Below, piece after piece: positions 19,245 to 29,629 of a stretch of 64,000 nucleotides of DNA. Origin of the DNA: Sphingomonas sp. S1-29 (GTDB lineage Bacteria > Pseudomonadota > Alphaproteobacteria > Sphingomonadales > Sphingomonadaceae); the NCBI RefSeq assembly GCF_026167545.1, contig NZ_CP110678.1, positions 617,501 to 681,500 on the forward strand, read 5' to 3'. Numbering within the stretch: position 1 is the first letter of the stretch; every line of letters begins with the position of its first letter. The translations under genes were made by a program, and so were the position numbers. Under the pieces are notes generated by a model that was given only the letters and a program-made list of their open reading frames with translations, had not been told where the DNA came from and made no database searches.

Positions 19245-22200
19245 CTAGCCGGCGAGTGCCAGCTTGGGGCTCATCAGGTCGACCGCCCGCACCCCGGGTA
19301 TCGCGCCCAGCCCCGAGACCAGCTCGTCGTCGAGCAGGAAATCCTCGCCCAGCAGCACTTCGGCCTCGGCACCGTCGGGCAACGTCGCCATCACCCGCAC
19401 CCGCCCGCGCCCGCCGCGCTGGTCGCGCAGTGCCGACGCCAGCGGCGGCAGCGCCGATGCCGCGTCGACCCACAAGGTCAGCACCAGCTTGGCGTTGTTC
19501 GACAGCGTCTCGAACCCCTGGACGGTCTTTACCGTCACGCGCGCGGCATCCTCACCCGGGCGGCGATCGAGCTCGACCTGCAACAGCCCGCATCCACCCG
19601 CCTTCGACGCTTCCTCGAGCGCGTTGGCGGTCGATTCCTCGAAACACGTGGCGGTGATCGTCGCCGATGCATCCGACAGCGTCAGCATCATGTAGCGCTT
19701 GCCGCGCGCCGAGGTGCGCCAGCGCGCATCCTCGATCAGCGCCGAGATCGTCGCGCCCGCACGTGCGCCATCAGGCACATGCACATCCCCCAGCGCGGCG
19801 ATCGGCCGCGCAGCGTGGACCTTGGCCAAATGTGCATAGCGATCGAGCGGATGCGCCGAGAAGAAGAAACCGAACGCGTCCTTCTCCGCGCCGATCCGCT
19901 CGGCCAGCGACCAGCTCGCCTTGGCCGGCAGGCGGATCGGCGGCTCGCTTGCCTCGCCTTCGCCGAAGAGCCCGCCCTGGCCGCTGGTCTTGCCGGCATG
20001 GACTCGCTGCGCGGTCGCCAGGATCGTCTCGGCGGCGGCGTGGACGCCGGGGCGATTTGGTTCGATCGCATCGAACGCCCCCGCCGCTGCGAGCGTCTCG
20101 ACCTGGCGCTTGTTCAGCATCCGCGGATCGACCCGCCGCGCCATGTCGTCGAGCGAGGCGAAGCTGCCGCCAGCGCGGCGCTCGTCGGCGATCTGCTCCA
20201 TCGCGCGCTCGCCGACGCCCTTCAGCGCCCCCAAGGCGTAGCGCACCGCGAGCCCGTCGCCATGCGCCTGGACGTCGAACTCCGCCTCGCTCGCATTCAC
20301 ATCGGGGCCGAGACAGGTGACGCCCAACCGCTTCATATCGTCGACGAAGATCGCCAATTTGTCGGTCTGCCCCATGTCGAAGCACATCGAGGCGGCATAG
20401 AATTCATGTGGGTAATGCGCCTTCATCCACGCGGTCTGGTAGGCGAGCAGCGCATAGGCGGCGGCGTGCGATTTGTTGAAGCCATAGCCCGCGAACTTGT
20501 CGATCAAGTCGAAAAGCGCATTGGCCTCAGCCGCCTTGATGCCGTTGACGCTCAGGCAGCCATCAACGAACCCCGCGCGCTGCGCGTCCATCTCGGCCTT
20601 GATCTTCTTGCCCATCGCGCGCCGCAGCATGTCCGCGCCGCCCAGGCTGTAGCCCGCCAGCACCTGCGCCGCCTGCATCACCTGTTCCTGATAGACGAAG
20701 ATGCCGTAGGTTTCGTTGAGGATCGGCTCGAGCAGCGGGTGCGGATAGGTAACGGGTTCGCGCCCGTTCTTGCGCGCGCCGAACATCGGGATGTTGTCCA
20801 TCGGGCCTGGCCGATAGAGCGAGACGAGCGCGATGATGTCGCCGAAGTTCGACGGGCGCACCGCCGACAGCGTCCGCCGCATCCCCTCGGATTCGAGCTG
20901 GAACACGCCGACGGTCTCGCCGCGCTGGAGCAATTCATAGACCCCGGCATCGTCCCATTCGAGCGTGTCGAGATCGACGCTGATCCCGCGCTTGGCGAGC
21001 AGGTCGGTTCCCTTGCGCAGCACCGACAGCGTCTTGAGGCCCAGAAAGTCGAACTTCACCAGCCCGGCACCCTCGACATATTTCATGTCGAACTGGGTCA
21101 CCGGCATGTCCGATCGCGGATCGCGATAGAGCGGCACCAGTTGCGCCAGCGGCCGGTCGCCGATCACGACGCCGGCGGCATGGGTCGACGAATGGCGCGG
21201 CAGGCCTTCGAGTTGCTTGGCCAGGTCGAGCAGTCGACGAACATCGTCCTCGCGCTCATAGGCATGCGCCATTTCGGACACGCCGTTGATCGCGCGTTCG
21301 AGCGTCCAGGGATCGGTCGGGTGGTTGGGCACCAGCTTGGCGAGGCGATCGACCTGGCCATAGCTCATCTGGAGCACGCGCCCGGTATCCTTGAGCACCG
21401 CGCGTGCCTTCAGCTTACCGAAGGTGATGATCTGCGCGACATGGTCGCTGCCATATTTCTGCTGGACGTAGCGGATCACCTCGCCGCGGCGGGTTTCGCA
21501 GAAATCGATGTCGAAGTCGGGCATCGACACGCGCTCGGGATTCAGGAATCGCTCGAACAGCAGCCCCAGCTTCATCGGGTCGAGATCGGTGATCGTCAGC
21601 GCCCAGGCGACGACCGAACCCGCACCCGAACCACGGCCCGGACCGACCGGGATGCCATTGTCCTTGGCCCATTTGATGAAATCGGCGACGATCAGGAAAT
21701 AGCCGGGGAAGCCCATGCCGACGATGACGTCGAGCTCGAATTCGAGGCGGTCGCGATAGGGCTGAAAACGATCCCCGTTCGTCTCGAGCGCAGTCGAGAA
21801 ACCTTGGTCGGGCGCGGGCTTCTCGACTTCGCTCGAATCGAACGGTTCTTGTTTTGCCGCCTCGATCGCGAGGATCTTTGCCAACCGCGCTTCCAACCCC
21901 GCGCGCGCATCCTCACGCAGCTTCGTCGCCTCGCCCTCCCGATCGCCCGCGAGGCTCGGCAGGATCGGCTTGCGATAGGGTGCCGCCACCGCGCATCGCT
22001 GTGCCACCACCAGCGTGTTCGCCAGCGCTTCGGGCAGGTCGGCGAATTGCCGCTCCATCTCCTGCGCGGGCTTCATCCACGCTTCGGGCGAGCTGCGCGT
22101 CCGGTCCTCGGACATCACATAGGACGAGCTGGCGATGCAGAGCATCGCATCGTGCGCCGCGTGGAAATCGGCTTCGGCGAAGCAAGAAGGGTTGGTCGCG

Positions 22201-22802
22201 ACCAGCGGCAGATAGCGATCATAGGCGAAGGCGATCAGGCCGGCTTCGGCGCGCATCTCGATCGGATCGCCGCGGCGCGTCAGCTCGATATAGAGCCGGT
22301 CGGGGAAGAGCTGTTCGAGCGCGGCGAGATAGGCGGCGGCCTCACTGTCCTGCCCCTCGGCAAGCAGCCGTGCGAGTGCCCCCTCGCCGCCAGCGGTCAG
22401 CGCGATCAGCCCGTCGGTGCGGCCTTCGAGCGCCGAGAGCTGCACATGCGGCTCCCACTCGACCGGGCGGCCCAGATGCGCTTCGGACACCAAGGCGCAC
22501 AGATTGTCGTAGCCGGTTTCGTCCTGCGCATAGAGCGCGATCCAGTCGACGATCGGCGCGCGCCCCTCGGGGCTGCCCGGCCGCGCGATCGACAGCATCG
22601 TGCCGACGATCGGCTGGACGCCTTCGCTTTTACACGCGTCGCCGAACGCCATTGCGGCGTACAGCCCGTTGCGATCGGTCATCGCGACCGCGGGGAATTT
22701 CAGCCGGCGTGCGTGCTTGGCGATCGCCTTGGGCTCGATCGCCCCGTCGAGCATGGTGTAGCAGGAAAAGACGCGGAGGGGCACGAAGCCGGAATGGGAC
22801 AT
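19245..22802 (-). CDS. dnaE: DNA polymerase III alpha subunit
   Basis: Catalytic subunit of the replicative polymerase. 1185 aa, full length for the family. Order: PHP domain (1-~280), palm with the two catalytic aspartates in PDFDIDFCETRRGEV and a third in KFDFLGLKTL, fingers, helix-hairpin-helix, OB fold, and C-terminal tau-binding domain. The PHP domain begins FVPLRVFSCYTML, where many DnaE proteins read FVHLRVHS. Both N-terminal metal-binding histidines (positions 8 and 12) are Pro and Phe, so this PHP domain is unlikely to hold the usual metal cluster. Single gene, with intergenic repeats upstream. Confidence 0.97.
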   Translation of the reverse strand: MSHSGFVPLRVFSCYTMLDGAIEPKAIAKHARRLKFPAVAMTDRNGLYAAMAFGDACKSEGVQPIVGTMLSIARPGSPEGRAPIVDWIALYAQDETGYDNLCALVSEAHLGRPVEWEPHVQLSALEGRTDGLIALTAGGEGALARLLAEGQDSEAAAYLAALEQLFPDRLYIELTRRGDPIEMRAEAGLIAFAYDRYLPLVATNPSCFAEADFHAAHDAMLCIASSSYVMSEDRTRSSPEAWMKPAQEMERQFADLPEALANTLVVAQRCAVAAPYRKPILPSLAGDREGEATKLREDARAGLEARLAKILAIEAAKQEPFDSSEVEKPAPDQGFSTALETNGDRFQPYRDRLEFELDVIVGMGFPGYFLIVADFIKWAKDNGIPVGPGRGSGAGSVVAWALTITDLDPMKLGLLFERFLNPERVSMPDFDIDFCETRRGEVIRYVQQKYGSDHVAQIITFGKLKARAVLKDTGRVLQMSYGQVDRLAKLVPNHPTDPWTLERAINGVSEMAHAYEREDDVRRLLDLAKQLEGLPRHSSTHAAGVVIGDRPLAQLVPLYRDPRSDMPVTQFDMKYVEGAGLVKFDFLGLKTLSVLRKGTDLLAKRGISVDLDTLEWDDAGVYELLQRGETVGVFQLESEGMRRTLSAVRPSNFGDIIALVSLYRPGPMDNIPMFGARKNGREPVTYPHPLLEPILNETYGIFVYQEQVMQAAQVLAGYSLGGADMLRRAMGKKIKAEMDAQRAGFVDGCLSVNGIKAAEANALFDLIDKFAGYGFNKSHAAAYALLAYQTAWMKAHYPHEFYAASMCFDMGQTDKLAIFVDDMKRLGVTCLGPDVNASEAEFDVQAHGDGLAVRYALGALKGVGERAMEQIADERRAGGSFASLDDMARRVDPRMLNKRQVETLAAAGAFDAIEPNRPGVHAAAETILATAQRVHAGKTSGQGGLFGEGEASEPPIRLPAKASWSLAERIGAEKDAFGFFFSAHPLDRYAHLAKVHAARPIAALGDVHVPDGARAGATISALIEDARWRTSARGKRYMMLTLSDASATITATCFEESTANALEEASKAGGCGLLQVELDRRPGEDAARVTVKTVQGFETLSNNAKLVLTLWVDAASALPPLASALRDQRGGRGRVRVMATLPDGAEAEVLLGEDFLLDDELVSGLGAIPGVRAVDLMSPKLALAG

Positions 22803-22888
22803 GGCTTCAGCGTAGGTCTTGCGGCGGAGGGTGGAAAGGGCGCGGGGAAATTATCCACAACCTTCTTCCCCCTTTCCGAACGCTCGTT

Positions 22889-22990
22889 CCCCCTCCCGCT
22901 TGCGGGAGGGGTCGGGGGAGGGCCTGTCAAATACGACCAGTTCTTGGGAGACACGCCCTCCCCTAGCCCCTCCCGCAAGCGGGAGGGGGA
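22889..22990. repeat. Intergenic inverted-repeat pair (CCCTCCCGCNNGCGGGAGGG class)
   Basis: Two short hairpins, 22891-22910 and 22967-22988, face each other across ~55 bp between dnaE and gpx. The core is CCCTCCCGCTTGCGGGAGGG, and the second copy is its reverse-complement variant with AA in the loop. Related hairpins occur at 33334-33469, 36037-36133 and 37734-37755. Confidence 0.75.
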
Positions 22991-22991
22991 T

Positions 22992-23471
22992 TTACAGTAG
23001 CGCTTCGATATCCTTGGCGATCGCCTCGGGCGCGGTTTGGGGCGCATAGCGTTCGACCACGCGGCCATCGCGATCGACCAGGAACTTGGTGAAATTCCAT
23101 TTCACCGCTTTGCTGCCGAGCAAGCCCGGGGCCTGCTCCTTCAAATGCCGGTACAGCGGCGCCGCATCGTCGCCATTGACGTCGAGCTTGGCATAGACCG
23201 GAAAGGTCACGTCATAGGTCAGCGAACAGAATTTCGCGATTTCGGCGGCGTCGCCCGGCTCCTGCCCGCCGAACTGGTTGCAGGGGAACCCAAGCACCGC
23301 AAAGCCGCGCGCGGCGAACCGGCGGTGCAGCGCCTCGAGCCCGGTATATTGAGGGGTGAAGCCGCATTTCGACGCGACGTTGACGATCAGCAGCACCTTG
23401 CCCGCATGATTGGAAAGGTCGGTCGGCGTGCCATCGGCGGCGGTTACCGGGATCGCGGTGACGTCGGTCAT
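22992..23471 (-). CDS. Glutathione peroxidase (cysteine type)
   Basis: Reduces hydroperoxides in a thioredoxin fold. 159 aa. The catalytic Cys36 is in [12 protein letters not shown] (Cys, not selenocysteine), the Gln is in [12 protein letters not shown], and the Trp in [11 protein letters not shown] completes the triad. The ATG overlaps the lolD stop by ATGA, so it is translated with the lolC/E-lolD operon. The electron donor (glutathione or thioredoxin) is not decided by sequence. Confidence 0.93.
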   Translation of the reverse strand: MTDVTAIPVTAADGTPTDLSNHAGKVLLIVNVASKCGFTPQYTGLEALHRRFAARGFAVLGFPCNQFGGQEPGDAAEIAKFCSLTYDVTFPVYAKLDVNGDDAAPLYRHLKEQAPGLLGSKAVKWNFTKFLVDRDGRVVERYAPQTAPEAIAKDIEALL

Positions 23472-24142
23472 TGCAGCCTCCCCTCGTGCAGCCGGACAAC
23501 GCGGTCCATCCGCAGCGCCAGCCGTTCGTTGTGCGTCGCCACCAGCGCCGACGATCCCTCGCCGCGCACCAGCCGCAGGAATTCGGCGAACACGATGTCG
23601 GCGGTCGCCTCGTCGAGATTGCCGGTGGGCTCGTCGGCAAGCACCAGCGCCGGCCGATTGGCCAGCGCGCGTGCGACCGCGACTCGCTGCTGCTCGCCGC
23701 CGGACAATTGACTCGGGCGATGGGTCAGCCGCTTCGCGAGCCCCAGCGCCGACAGCAACTCCTCGGCGCGCGCCTCGGCTTCGGCCTGGGTCGCGCCATG
23801 GATCAGCAGCGGCAGGATCACGTTCTCGGCGGCGGTGAAATCGGGCAGCAGATGGTGGAACTGGTAGATGAACCCCATCTGGTCGCGCCTAGTAACAGTG
23901 CGGCCGTTGCTGTCGAGCTTGGCCACTTCGGTGCCCGCGATGCGGATCGAACCCTCGAAGCCGCCCTCGAGCAGGCCAACCGCCTGCAACAAGGTCGACT
24001 TGCCCGAGCCCGAAGGCCCCAGCAGCGCGACGATTTCGCCCGGCGCTACGGCCAAGTCGACGCCGCGCAACACTTCGATCTTATGCCCGCCCTGGTGAAA
24101 GGAGCGCTTCAGCCCGCTGGTCTGGAGGACGGGTTCATTCAT
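23468..24142 (-). CDS. lolD: Lipoprotein-releasing ABC transporter ATPase
   Basis: ATPase that powers release of outer-membrane lipoproteins to LolA. 224 aa with Walker [10 protein letters not shown] (residues 42-50), signature [15 protein letters not shown], Walker [13 protein letters not shown] and a switch His in ATHNERLA. The start overlaps the upstream permease by 8 nt, which supports LolD rather than another MacB-type ATPase. Confidence 0.93.
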   Translation of the reverse strand: MNEPVLQTSGLKRSFHQGGHKIEVLRGVDLAVAPGEIVALLGPSGSGKSTLLQAVGLLEGGFEGSIRIAGTEVAKLDSNGRTVTRRDQMGFIYQFHHLLPDFTAAENVILPLLIHGATQAEAEARAEELLSALGLAKRLTHRPSQLSGGEQQRVAVARALANRPALVLADEPTGNLDEATADIVFAEFLRLVRGEGSSALVATHNERLALRMDRVVRLHEGRLQ

Positions 24143-25385
24143 AGCGAAGCACCTGGACCGGATCGGTACTCGCCGCCTTGAACGCGGGGTACAGCGTGGC
24201 GAGGAACGAGAAGACGAACGCCATCAGCACGATGCCCGCGACCTCCCAAGGGTCGGTCTTGGCGGGCAATTCGGTGAGGTAGCGCATCGAGGGATCCCAG
24301 ATCTGCTGCCCGGTCACCGCGCCCATGAAGGCGAGCACCTGCTGGCGGAAGAACAGGAAGATGAAGCCCAGGATCAGCCCGGCGAGGATGCCGAGCGAGC
24401 CGATCGTCGTGCCGACCGTCACGAAGATGCGGATCAGGCCATAGCGCGTTGCCCCCATCGTCCGCAGGATCGCGATGTCGCGCGTCTTGGCGCGCACCAG
24501 CATGATCAGCGACGACAGGATGTTGAACACCGCGACCAGGATCAGGATCGACAGCACGGTGAAGGTCACCAGCCGATCGACCGCGAGCGCCTCGAAAATC
24601 TCGGCATTGAGCCGGCGCCAGTCGTTGAGCACCCCGCGCGATCCGATCTCGGCGGCGAGCGGCTGCAATATCTCGCCGACGCGGTCGGGATCGACGGTGT
24701 CGATCTCGACCATCCCCACCGAATCGCCCATCAGCAGCAGGGTCTGCGCGTCCTCCATCGGCAGGATGACGAACGCCTTGTCATAGTCGAACACCCCCAC
24801 CTCGAAGATCGCGCCGATCCGGTACGACACGATGCGCGGCACCGTCCCCATCGGCGTCGCCACCCCCTGGAAGCTGATCAGCGACACATCGGTGCCCACC
24901 GTCGCACCCAGCGCCTCGGCCAGCCGCGACCCGATCGCGATGGTGCTCGATCCGTTCGACAGCCGCGAGAGGTCGCCCAGGATGACATTGTCGCGGATCG
25001 TCGGGTTGCTGCGGATATCTTCGACCCGCATGCCGCGCAGCAGCACCGCCTGGGTGCGACCGTTGAAATCGGCCATCAGCGGCTGCTCGATCAGTGGCGT
25101 TGCGCTGGTGACCCCCTCGGTCGCGCGCGCTTCGCGGACGATGTCGCGCCAGTCGCGCAACTGCCCGCCATAGCCCTGCACCACCGCATGGCCGTTGAGC
25201 CCGACGATCTTGTCGAACAGCTCGGCACGGAACCCGTTCATCACGCTCATCACGATGACGAGCGCCGCCACGCCGAGCATCACCGCAAACAGGCTGATGC
25301 CCGCGACCAGGAAGATGAAGGCCTCGCCCCTACCCGGCAGCAAATAGCGCCGGGCGATCATGCGTTCGTAGCGCGACAGGATCAT
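24135..25385 (-). CDS. Lipoprotein-releasing ABC transporter permease LolC/LolE
   Basis: Membrane subunit of the Lol release complex. 416 aa from the ATG at 25385 ([20 protein letters not shown]). Architecture: one N-terminal membrane helix, a ~240-residue periplasmic MacB-like domain, then three C-terminal helices with [20 protein letters not shown], the FtsX-type motif. A single LolC/E-like gene rather than a pair is usual in alphaproteobacteria. The frame is open upstream to 25484 but lacks start signals. Confidence 0.92.
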   Translation of the reverse strand: MILSRYERMIARRYLLPGRGEAFIFLVAGISLFAVMLGVAALVIVMSVMNGFRAELFDKIVGLNGHAVVQGYGGQLRDWRDIVREARATEGVTSATPLIEQPLMADFNGRTQAVLLRGMRVEDIRSNPTIRDNVILGDLSRLSNGSSTIAIGSRLAEALGATVGTDVSLISFQGVATPMGTVPRIVSYRIGAIFEVGVFDYDKAFVILPMEDAQTLLLMGDSVGMVEIDTVDPDRVGEILQPLAAEIGSRGVLNDWRRLNAEIFEALAVDRLVTFTVLSILILVAVFNILSSLIMLVRAKTRDIAILRTMGATRYGLIRIFVTVGTTIGSLGILAGLILGFIFLFFRQQVLAFMGAVTGQQIWDPSMRYLTELPAKTDPWEVAGIVLMAFVFSFLATLYPAFKAASTDPVQVLRYE

Positions 25386-25823
25386 GGAAAGCCTTGGGTT
25401 ACGGGGGGCGGGTTCGTGTGCTGCAGCGTGCCTTACGGTTCCGCAACAAGCCGCGCAATCAGTGCTGTTGCCAAATGAACACATGGTGAAACGATTCGGA
25501 AATACATGCCCGCATTTCCGGTGACATCGGCCCGCGACAGGCCTAGGCCGCGACTATCGAAGTGCAGGCAATGGCCGCGGTTCGGGGAGGCTTCAGGCCC
25601 CGCTGGTCGAAAGACCGGTGTGTGGGCGGAAGCTAAAAATGGGGGCTGACGAGCGATCGTCACGCAGGCGCCCGGATCGGCAACGATCCGGGCGTTTGCA
25701 TGTCTGGTGCTCTTCTTCGCGGTCGCAGCGTAATCTGTTCGAAGGCCTGGCTAGGTCTTGCAACCATCGAACAGGTAACTTGCCGCGATCGTCCGAAGCT
25801 CGATCCTCGACGCCGCTCGCAGA
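25386..25823. other. Intergenic region, 438 bp, no gene supported
   Basis: This gap lies between the lolC/E start and the TonB-receptor remnant. It must contain the lolC/E promoter. A minus-strand frame at 25433-25663 has no ribosome-binding site or recognisable motif, so I do not call it. Confidence 0.5.
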
Positions 25824-26462
25824 CTAGAAGCTGAACTTGATCGTGCCACCGAAGGTCCGCGGATCGCCGACCTGTGCCGCGATCAGCCCGGTATTGCCCC
25901 CGGTACCCGCCAGCAGCAGGTCGATACAATTCTGGTCGAAGGCGTTGCGCAGCCAGACGAAGCTGTCCAAGCGGCCGGTGCGGAAGCCGACGCGGAAATT
26001 GCGCAAGGAATAGCCGCCGACGGTGGTGTAGATCGACGGCAACGGGTTCGACGGCCAGTCCGACCGGTAGCTCGCGTCGTTGCCGATGTAGAGCTGCCCG
26101 GTTTCGCCGAACAACACGCCCGGCGCGTTGCCCTCGGCGCCCCATGATGCCGCCCATTCCGACACGCCCGGCGCAGCAGATCGGATCCTGCAGGTTGAAG
26201 TTGCCCGAAAAGGTCAGGTCGAGATTGGGTGCCGCGCGCCACAAGACCGACCCGCGGATACCCAGGCTATCCTGCGACTGGATGTAACGACGATCTCGCC
26301 GCCGCCCTGTGGCGGCGTAGCGCTCGGCGTTTCAGCCGAAGCCCCGCCCTGATCCGGCGACACCTGCTGCTCTACCCGCGCGACCGCGGGCTTGGCGGGT
26401 TCCTTCGGCTGGGCGGTTTGCAGCATTGCGAGCGTCATCAGGCCTACCGACGTGAGGATCAT
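25824..26462 (-). pseudogene. TonB-dependent receptor remnant (internal deletion plus frameshifts)
   Basis: Three pieces of one receptor lie in different frames. 26462 downward begins with a signal peptide (MILTSVGLMTLAMLQTA) and a plug start (EIVVTSSR). A middle piece near 26160-26280 reads RGSVLWRAAPNLDLTFSGNF, a barrel segment. The last piece (26165-25824) encodes barrel strands ending in TFGGTIKFSF, with the terminal Phe of outer-membrane barrels. Most of the plug and early barrel (normally >500 residues) is missing between pieces one and two. The ends survive but the gene cannot make a working receptor. What it transported is unknown. Confidence 0.75.
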
Positions 26463-26693
26463 CAATCGCTCGCGGGCTTCGATTACACCCCGGTATCTCA
26501 ACTCATACCTACCACGATATGGATTCGCTTTACCCGCGAGGTAGGTGAAGTTTTTGCCGGCGACGATGCTTGAAAATCGTCGCGCTCGAACCAAATCAGT
26601 CAGGCGGCGGTGCCATTTGGGCCGCTCGCAATCCGCGCCGCACCATCGGTGGGCGCCTTCACATCGTCACGTTGCTCACAAGGAGGATTTGAC

Positions 26694-27170
26694 ATGAGCC
26701 GTTTTGATTTCACCCCCTATCGCCGCTCGACGATCGGCTTTGACCGGCTGTTCGACCTGCTCGAGGCAAGCTCGCGTCAGGCGTCGGGCGACAATTACCC
26801 TCCCTTCAATCTCGAACGGACGGCCGAGGACCGCTATCGCATCACGCTCGCGGTCGCAGGTTTCAAGACCGACGAGATCGACATCGTCGCGCAGCAGAAC
26901 CTGTTGCTGGTGAGCGGCAAGAAGGCCGACGAAAGCGCCGAGCAGCGCAGCGCGTTCCTGCACCTGGGGATCGCCAACCGCAGCTTCGAGCGTCGCTTCG
27001 AGCTTGCTGATTTCGTCCGGGTCGAAAATGCAGCGCTCGCCGATGGGCTGCTGACGATCGATCTGGTCCGCGAAGTCCCCGATACGATGAAGCCGCGCAA
27101 GATTGCGATCAGCGGCGGTCAGCCGGGCGACCATTCGATCCTGACGCACCCGACGGCCGAAGCCGCCTGA
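26694..27170 (+). CDS. Small heat shock protein, Hsp20/IbpA type
   Basis: ATP-independent holdase. 158 aa from the ATG at 26694, preceded by a strong AAGGAGG. The alpha-crystallin domain (~35-125) has YRITLAVAGFKTDEIDI and ends with LADGLLTIDLVREVP; a short tail carries the KPRKIAI variant of the I-x-I anchor. The N-terminus (FDFTPYRRSTIGFDRLFDLL) is that of the IbpA class. The ~230-bp upstream gap could hold a heat-shock promoter or RNA thermometer, but I cannot define one. Confidence 0.94.
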   Translation: MSRFDFTPYRRSTIGFDRLFDLLEASSRQASGDNYPPFNLERTAEDRYRITLAVAGFKTDEIDIVAQQNLLLVSGKKADESAEQRSAFLHLGIANRSFERRFELADFVRVENAALADGLLTIDLVREVPDTMKPRKIAISGGQPGDHSILTHPTAEAA

Positions 27171-27221
27171 GTGCGTTGACCTACTAGCAGGCGCCTTGCT
27201 CCCTTGGGTGCCGCAGCGAAG

Positions 27222-27252
27222 GGCGCTCGGACCATTGGTCCGGGCGCCTTTT
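27222..27252 (+). terminator. Rho-independent terminator after hsp20
   Basis: GGCGCTCGGACC (27222-27233) pairs with GGTCCGGGCGCC (27237-27248) across a 3-base loop and is followed by TTTT (27249-27252). It reads in the plus direction, between hsp20 and convergent pyrG. Confidence 0.85.
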
Positions 27253-27274
27253 GCGTATCAGCCTCGCTTGCGAA

Positions 27275-28909
27275 TCAGACCAGGCGGCTCTGGCGCACGG
27301 CCGCGGCGATGAAGCTGGCGAACAGCGGATGCGGCTCGAACGGGCGCGACTTGAGTTCGGGGTGGAACTGGACGCCGACGAACCAGGGGTGATCGGGGCG
27401 CTCGACGATTTCGGGCAACGTGCCGTCGGGCGACATGCCCGAGAATACCAGCCCCGATTTTTCAAGTGCTTCGCGATAATGGGTGTTCACTTCGTAGCGA
27501 TGGCGATGCCGCTCCGAAATCGTGTCGCCGCCATAGATCGAACCGACCACGCTGTTGCCCGCCAGCCGCGCTTCATAGGCGCCGAGCCGCATCGTGCCCC
27601 CCAGATCGCCATTGGCCTCGCGCTTCTCGAGCCCCTTCTCGCTCATCCATTCGGTGATCAGGCCGACGACGGGCTCGGGCGTGGCACCGAATTCGGTCGA
27701 TGAGGCCCCGTCGATCCCTGCCAGGTCGCGCGCACTCTCGACGCACGCCATCTGCATCCCGAAGCAGATGCCGAAATAGGGGATTTCGCGTTCGCGCGCG
27801 AAGCGGACGCTGGCGATCTTGCCCTCGGCCCCGCGCTCGCCGAACGCGCCGGGCACCAGGATCGCGTCACAGGGTTCGAGCGCGGCGGCGACTTCGTCGT
27901 CATCGCCTTCGAACAATTCGGCGTCGATCCAGCGGATGTTGACGCGAACGCGATTGGCGATGCCGCCATGGATCAGCGCTTCGTTGAGCGACTTGTACGC
28001 ATCCTGCAGCCCGACATATTTGCCGACGACGCCGACGGTCACTTCGCCCTCGGGATTGGTCAGGCGATCGACGATCTCGGTCCAGCGATCGAGGTTGGGC
28101 GCTTCGCCCGGATCGATCCCGAATGCGCGCAGCACTTCGCCGTCGAGCCCTTCTGCGTGATATTGCAGCGGCACCGCGTAGATGCTCTTGGCGTCGAGCG
28201 CGGGGATCACCGCCGCGGTCGGTACGTTGCAGAACAGCGCGATCTTGTTGCGGTCGCTCATCGGCAGCGGATGTTCGCAGCGGCACACCAGCACGTCGGG
28301 CTGGACCCCGAGTGCCGCGAGTTCGCGCACCGAATGCTGGGTCGGCTTGGTCTTCAGTTCGCCCGCCGCGGCGATGTAGGGCACCAAGGTCACATGGATG
28401 CTGACCGAATTGCCGCGCCCCAGATCGTTGCGCAGTTGGCGGATCGCTTCGATGAACGGCAGCGATTCGATGTCGCCGACGGTGCCGCCGATCTCGCACA
28501 GCACGAAATCGAGATCCTCGGTCTCGGCCTGCGCAAACGCCTTGATCGCGTCGGTCACGTGCGGGATGACCTGCACCGTCGCGCCAAGGTAATCGCCGCG
28601 CCGTTCGCGCGCGATGATCGTCTGGTAGATGCGGCCCGAGGTGATGTTGTCCGATTGGCGCGCCGAAACGCCGGTGAAGCGCTCGTAATGGCCTAGGTCG
28701 AGATCGGTCTCGGCGCCGTCGTCGGTGACGTACACCTCGCCATGCTGATACGGGCTCATCGTGCCCGGATCGACGTTGAGATAGGGATCGAACTTGCGGA
28801 TCCGCACTCGATAACCGCGTGCCTGCAACAGCGCCGCGAGACTGGCCGCCATGAGGCCCTTACCGAGCGACGAGACCACGCCCCCGGTGATGAAGATGTA
28901 CCGTGCCAT
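27275..28909 (-). CDS. pyrG: CTP synthase
   Basis: Aminates UTP to CTP using glutamine. 544 aa. The N-terminal synthetase domain opens [19 protein letters not shown] with its P-loop, followed by [19 protein letters not shown]. The C-terminal class I glutaminase has the nucleophile in [15 protein letters not shown] and the His/Glu pair in [15 protein letters not shown]. It lies 108 bp downstream of secG on the same strand, an order common in this group. Confidence 0.97.
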   Translation of the reverse strand: MARYIFITGGVVSSLGKGLMAASLAALLQARGYRVRIRKFDPYLNVDPGTMSPYQHGEVYVTDDGAETDLDLGHYERFTGVSARQSDNITSGRIYQTIIARERRGDYLGATVQVIPHVTDAIKAFAQAETEDLDFVLCEIGGTVGDIESLPFIEAIRQLRNDLGRGNSVSIHVTLVPYIAAAGELKTKPTQHSVRELAALGVQPDVLVCRCEHPLPMSDRNKIALFCNVPTAAVIPALDAKSIYAVPLQYHAEGLDGEVLRAFGIDPGEAPNLDRWTEIVDRLTNPEGEVTVGVVGKYVGLQDAYKSLNEALIHGGIANRVRVNIRWIDAELFEGDDDEVAAALEPCDAILVPGAFGERGAEGKIASVRFAREREIPYFGICFGMQMACVESARDLAGIDGASSTEFGATPEPVVGLITEWMSEKGLEKREANGDLGGTMRLGAYEARLAGNSVVGSIYGGDTISERHRHRYEVNTHYREALEKSGLVFSGMSPDGTLPEIVERPDHPWFVGVQFHPELKSRPFEPHPLFASFIAAAVRQSRLV

Positions 28910-29016
28910 GGGAGAAAGGGCCTACCGCCGAACCGCGATGAACAACAAGCGCGCGAATCCGGCGCCGATGGAATAAAGGTGCCGGCGGACGCATCCGCCG
29001 GTGCAGCGCGGGCGCG

Positions 29017-29400
29017 TTATTGCGCCAGCGGGACCGCGCCATTGTCGACAGGTGCCGACTGGTTGGTCACGACTTCGCCCGCCGCAGCGCCGAGCGGATC
29101 GACCGCCGGCGCAGTGCCGGTGGCGGGTGCCGCCGCGCCGGGACGTGCCAGCGAGGTATCGATCGTGTCCGATCCGCGATTCGCCGCGATCACCGCCAGC
29201 ACGATGCTCATCGTGATGAACACGCCGGCCAGCACCGACGTCGAGCGCGTCAGGAAATCGGCGGCGCCGCGCGCCGACATCAGCCCGTTCGAGCTGCCGC
29301 CCGACGTCAGCCCGCCGCCTTCCGAGCGCTGCATCAAGATGACGGTGACGAGCAGCGCCGCGATGATGGCGTGGACGATGAGCAGGAACGTGAACAGCAT
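29017..29400 (-). CDS. secG: Protein-export membrane protein SecG
   Basis: Accessory subunit of the SecYEG translocon. 127 aa from the ATG at 29400. Two membrane helices (LFTFLLIVHAIIAALLVTVI and SVLAGVFITMSIVLAVI) flank the conserved QRSEGGGL and SARGAADFLTRST. The tail is Ala/Pro-rich and poorly conserved. The frame runs up to 29463 but that extension is not needed. Confidence 0.93.
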   Translation of the reverse strand: MLFTFLLIVHAIIAALLVTVILMQRSEGGGLTSGGSSNGLMSARGAADFLTRSTSVLAGVFITMSIVLAVIAANRGSDTIDTSLARPGAAAPATGTAPAVDPLGAAAGEVVTNQSAPVDNGAVPLAQ

Positions 29401-29629
29401 GGCGTGATTTTCAAACCTCTGGAAAGCGCGGCACATAGGCGGGTGCGCGCGGACGATCAACACCCCGCCGTTACGCCTTCATCGTCGTGGCCGGCGTCTG
29501 GCGGCGGGGCACCGCGATGCACCTAATGTAACAATTCATTCACCCTGTGCGAAACCCCAGCGCTTGGCGGGCGTTCATTGGGCAGAGAGTCTCGATTCTT
29601 GCGCGACTGTAACAATATGAGTTTGCCCT

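Noticed and set aside
22889-22990. CRISPR-like repeat pair
   Set aside because: Two hairpins in mirror orientation with no spacer series; dispersed intergenic repeat instead.
19179-23000. 1273-codon open frame on the plus strand
   Set aside because: It is exactly antisense to dnaE; high GC keeps the opposite frame open. No start signal or domain.
25660-26244. 194-aa minus-strand frame as an intact gene
   Set aside because: Only a short part resembles receptor sequence; the remainder is the wrong frame of the receptor pseudogene.
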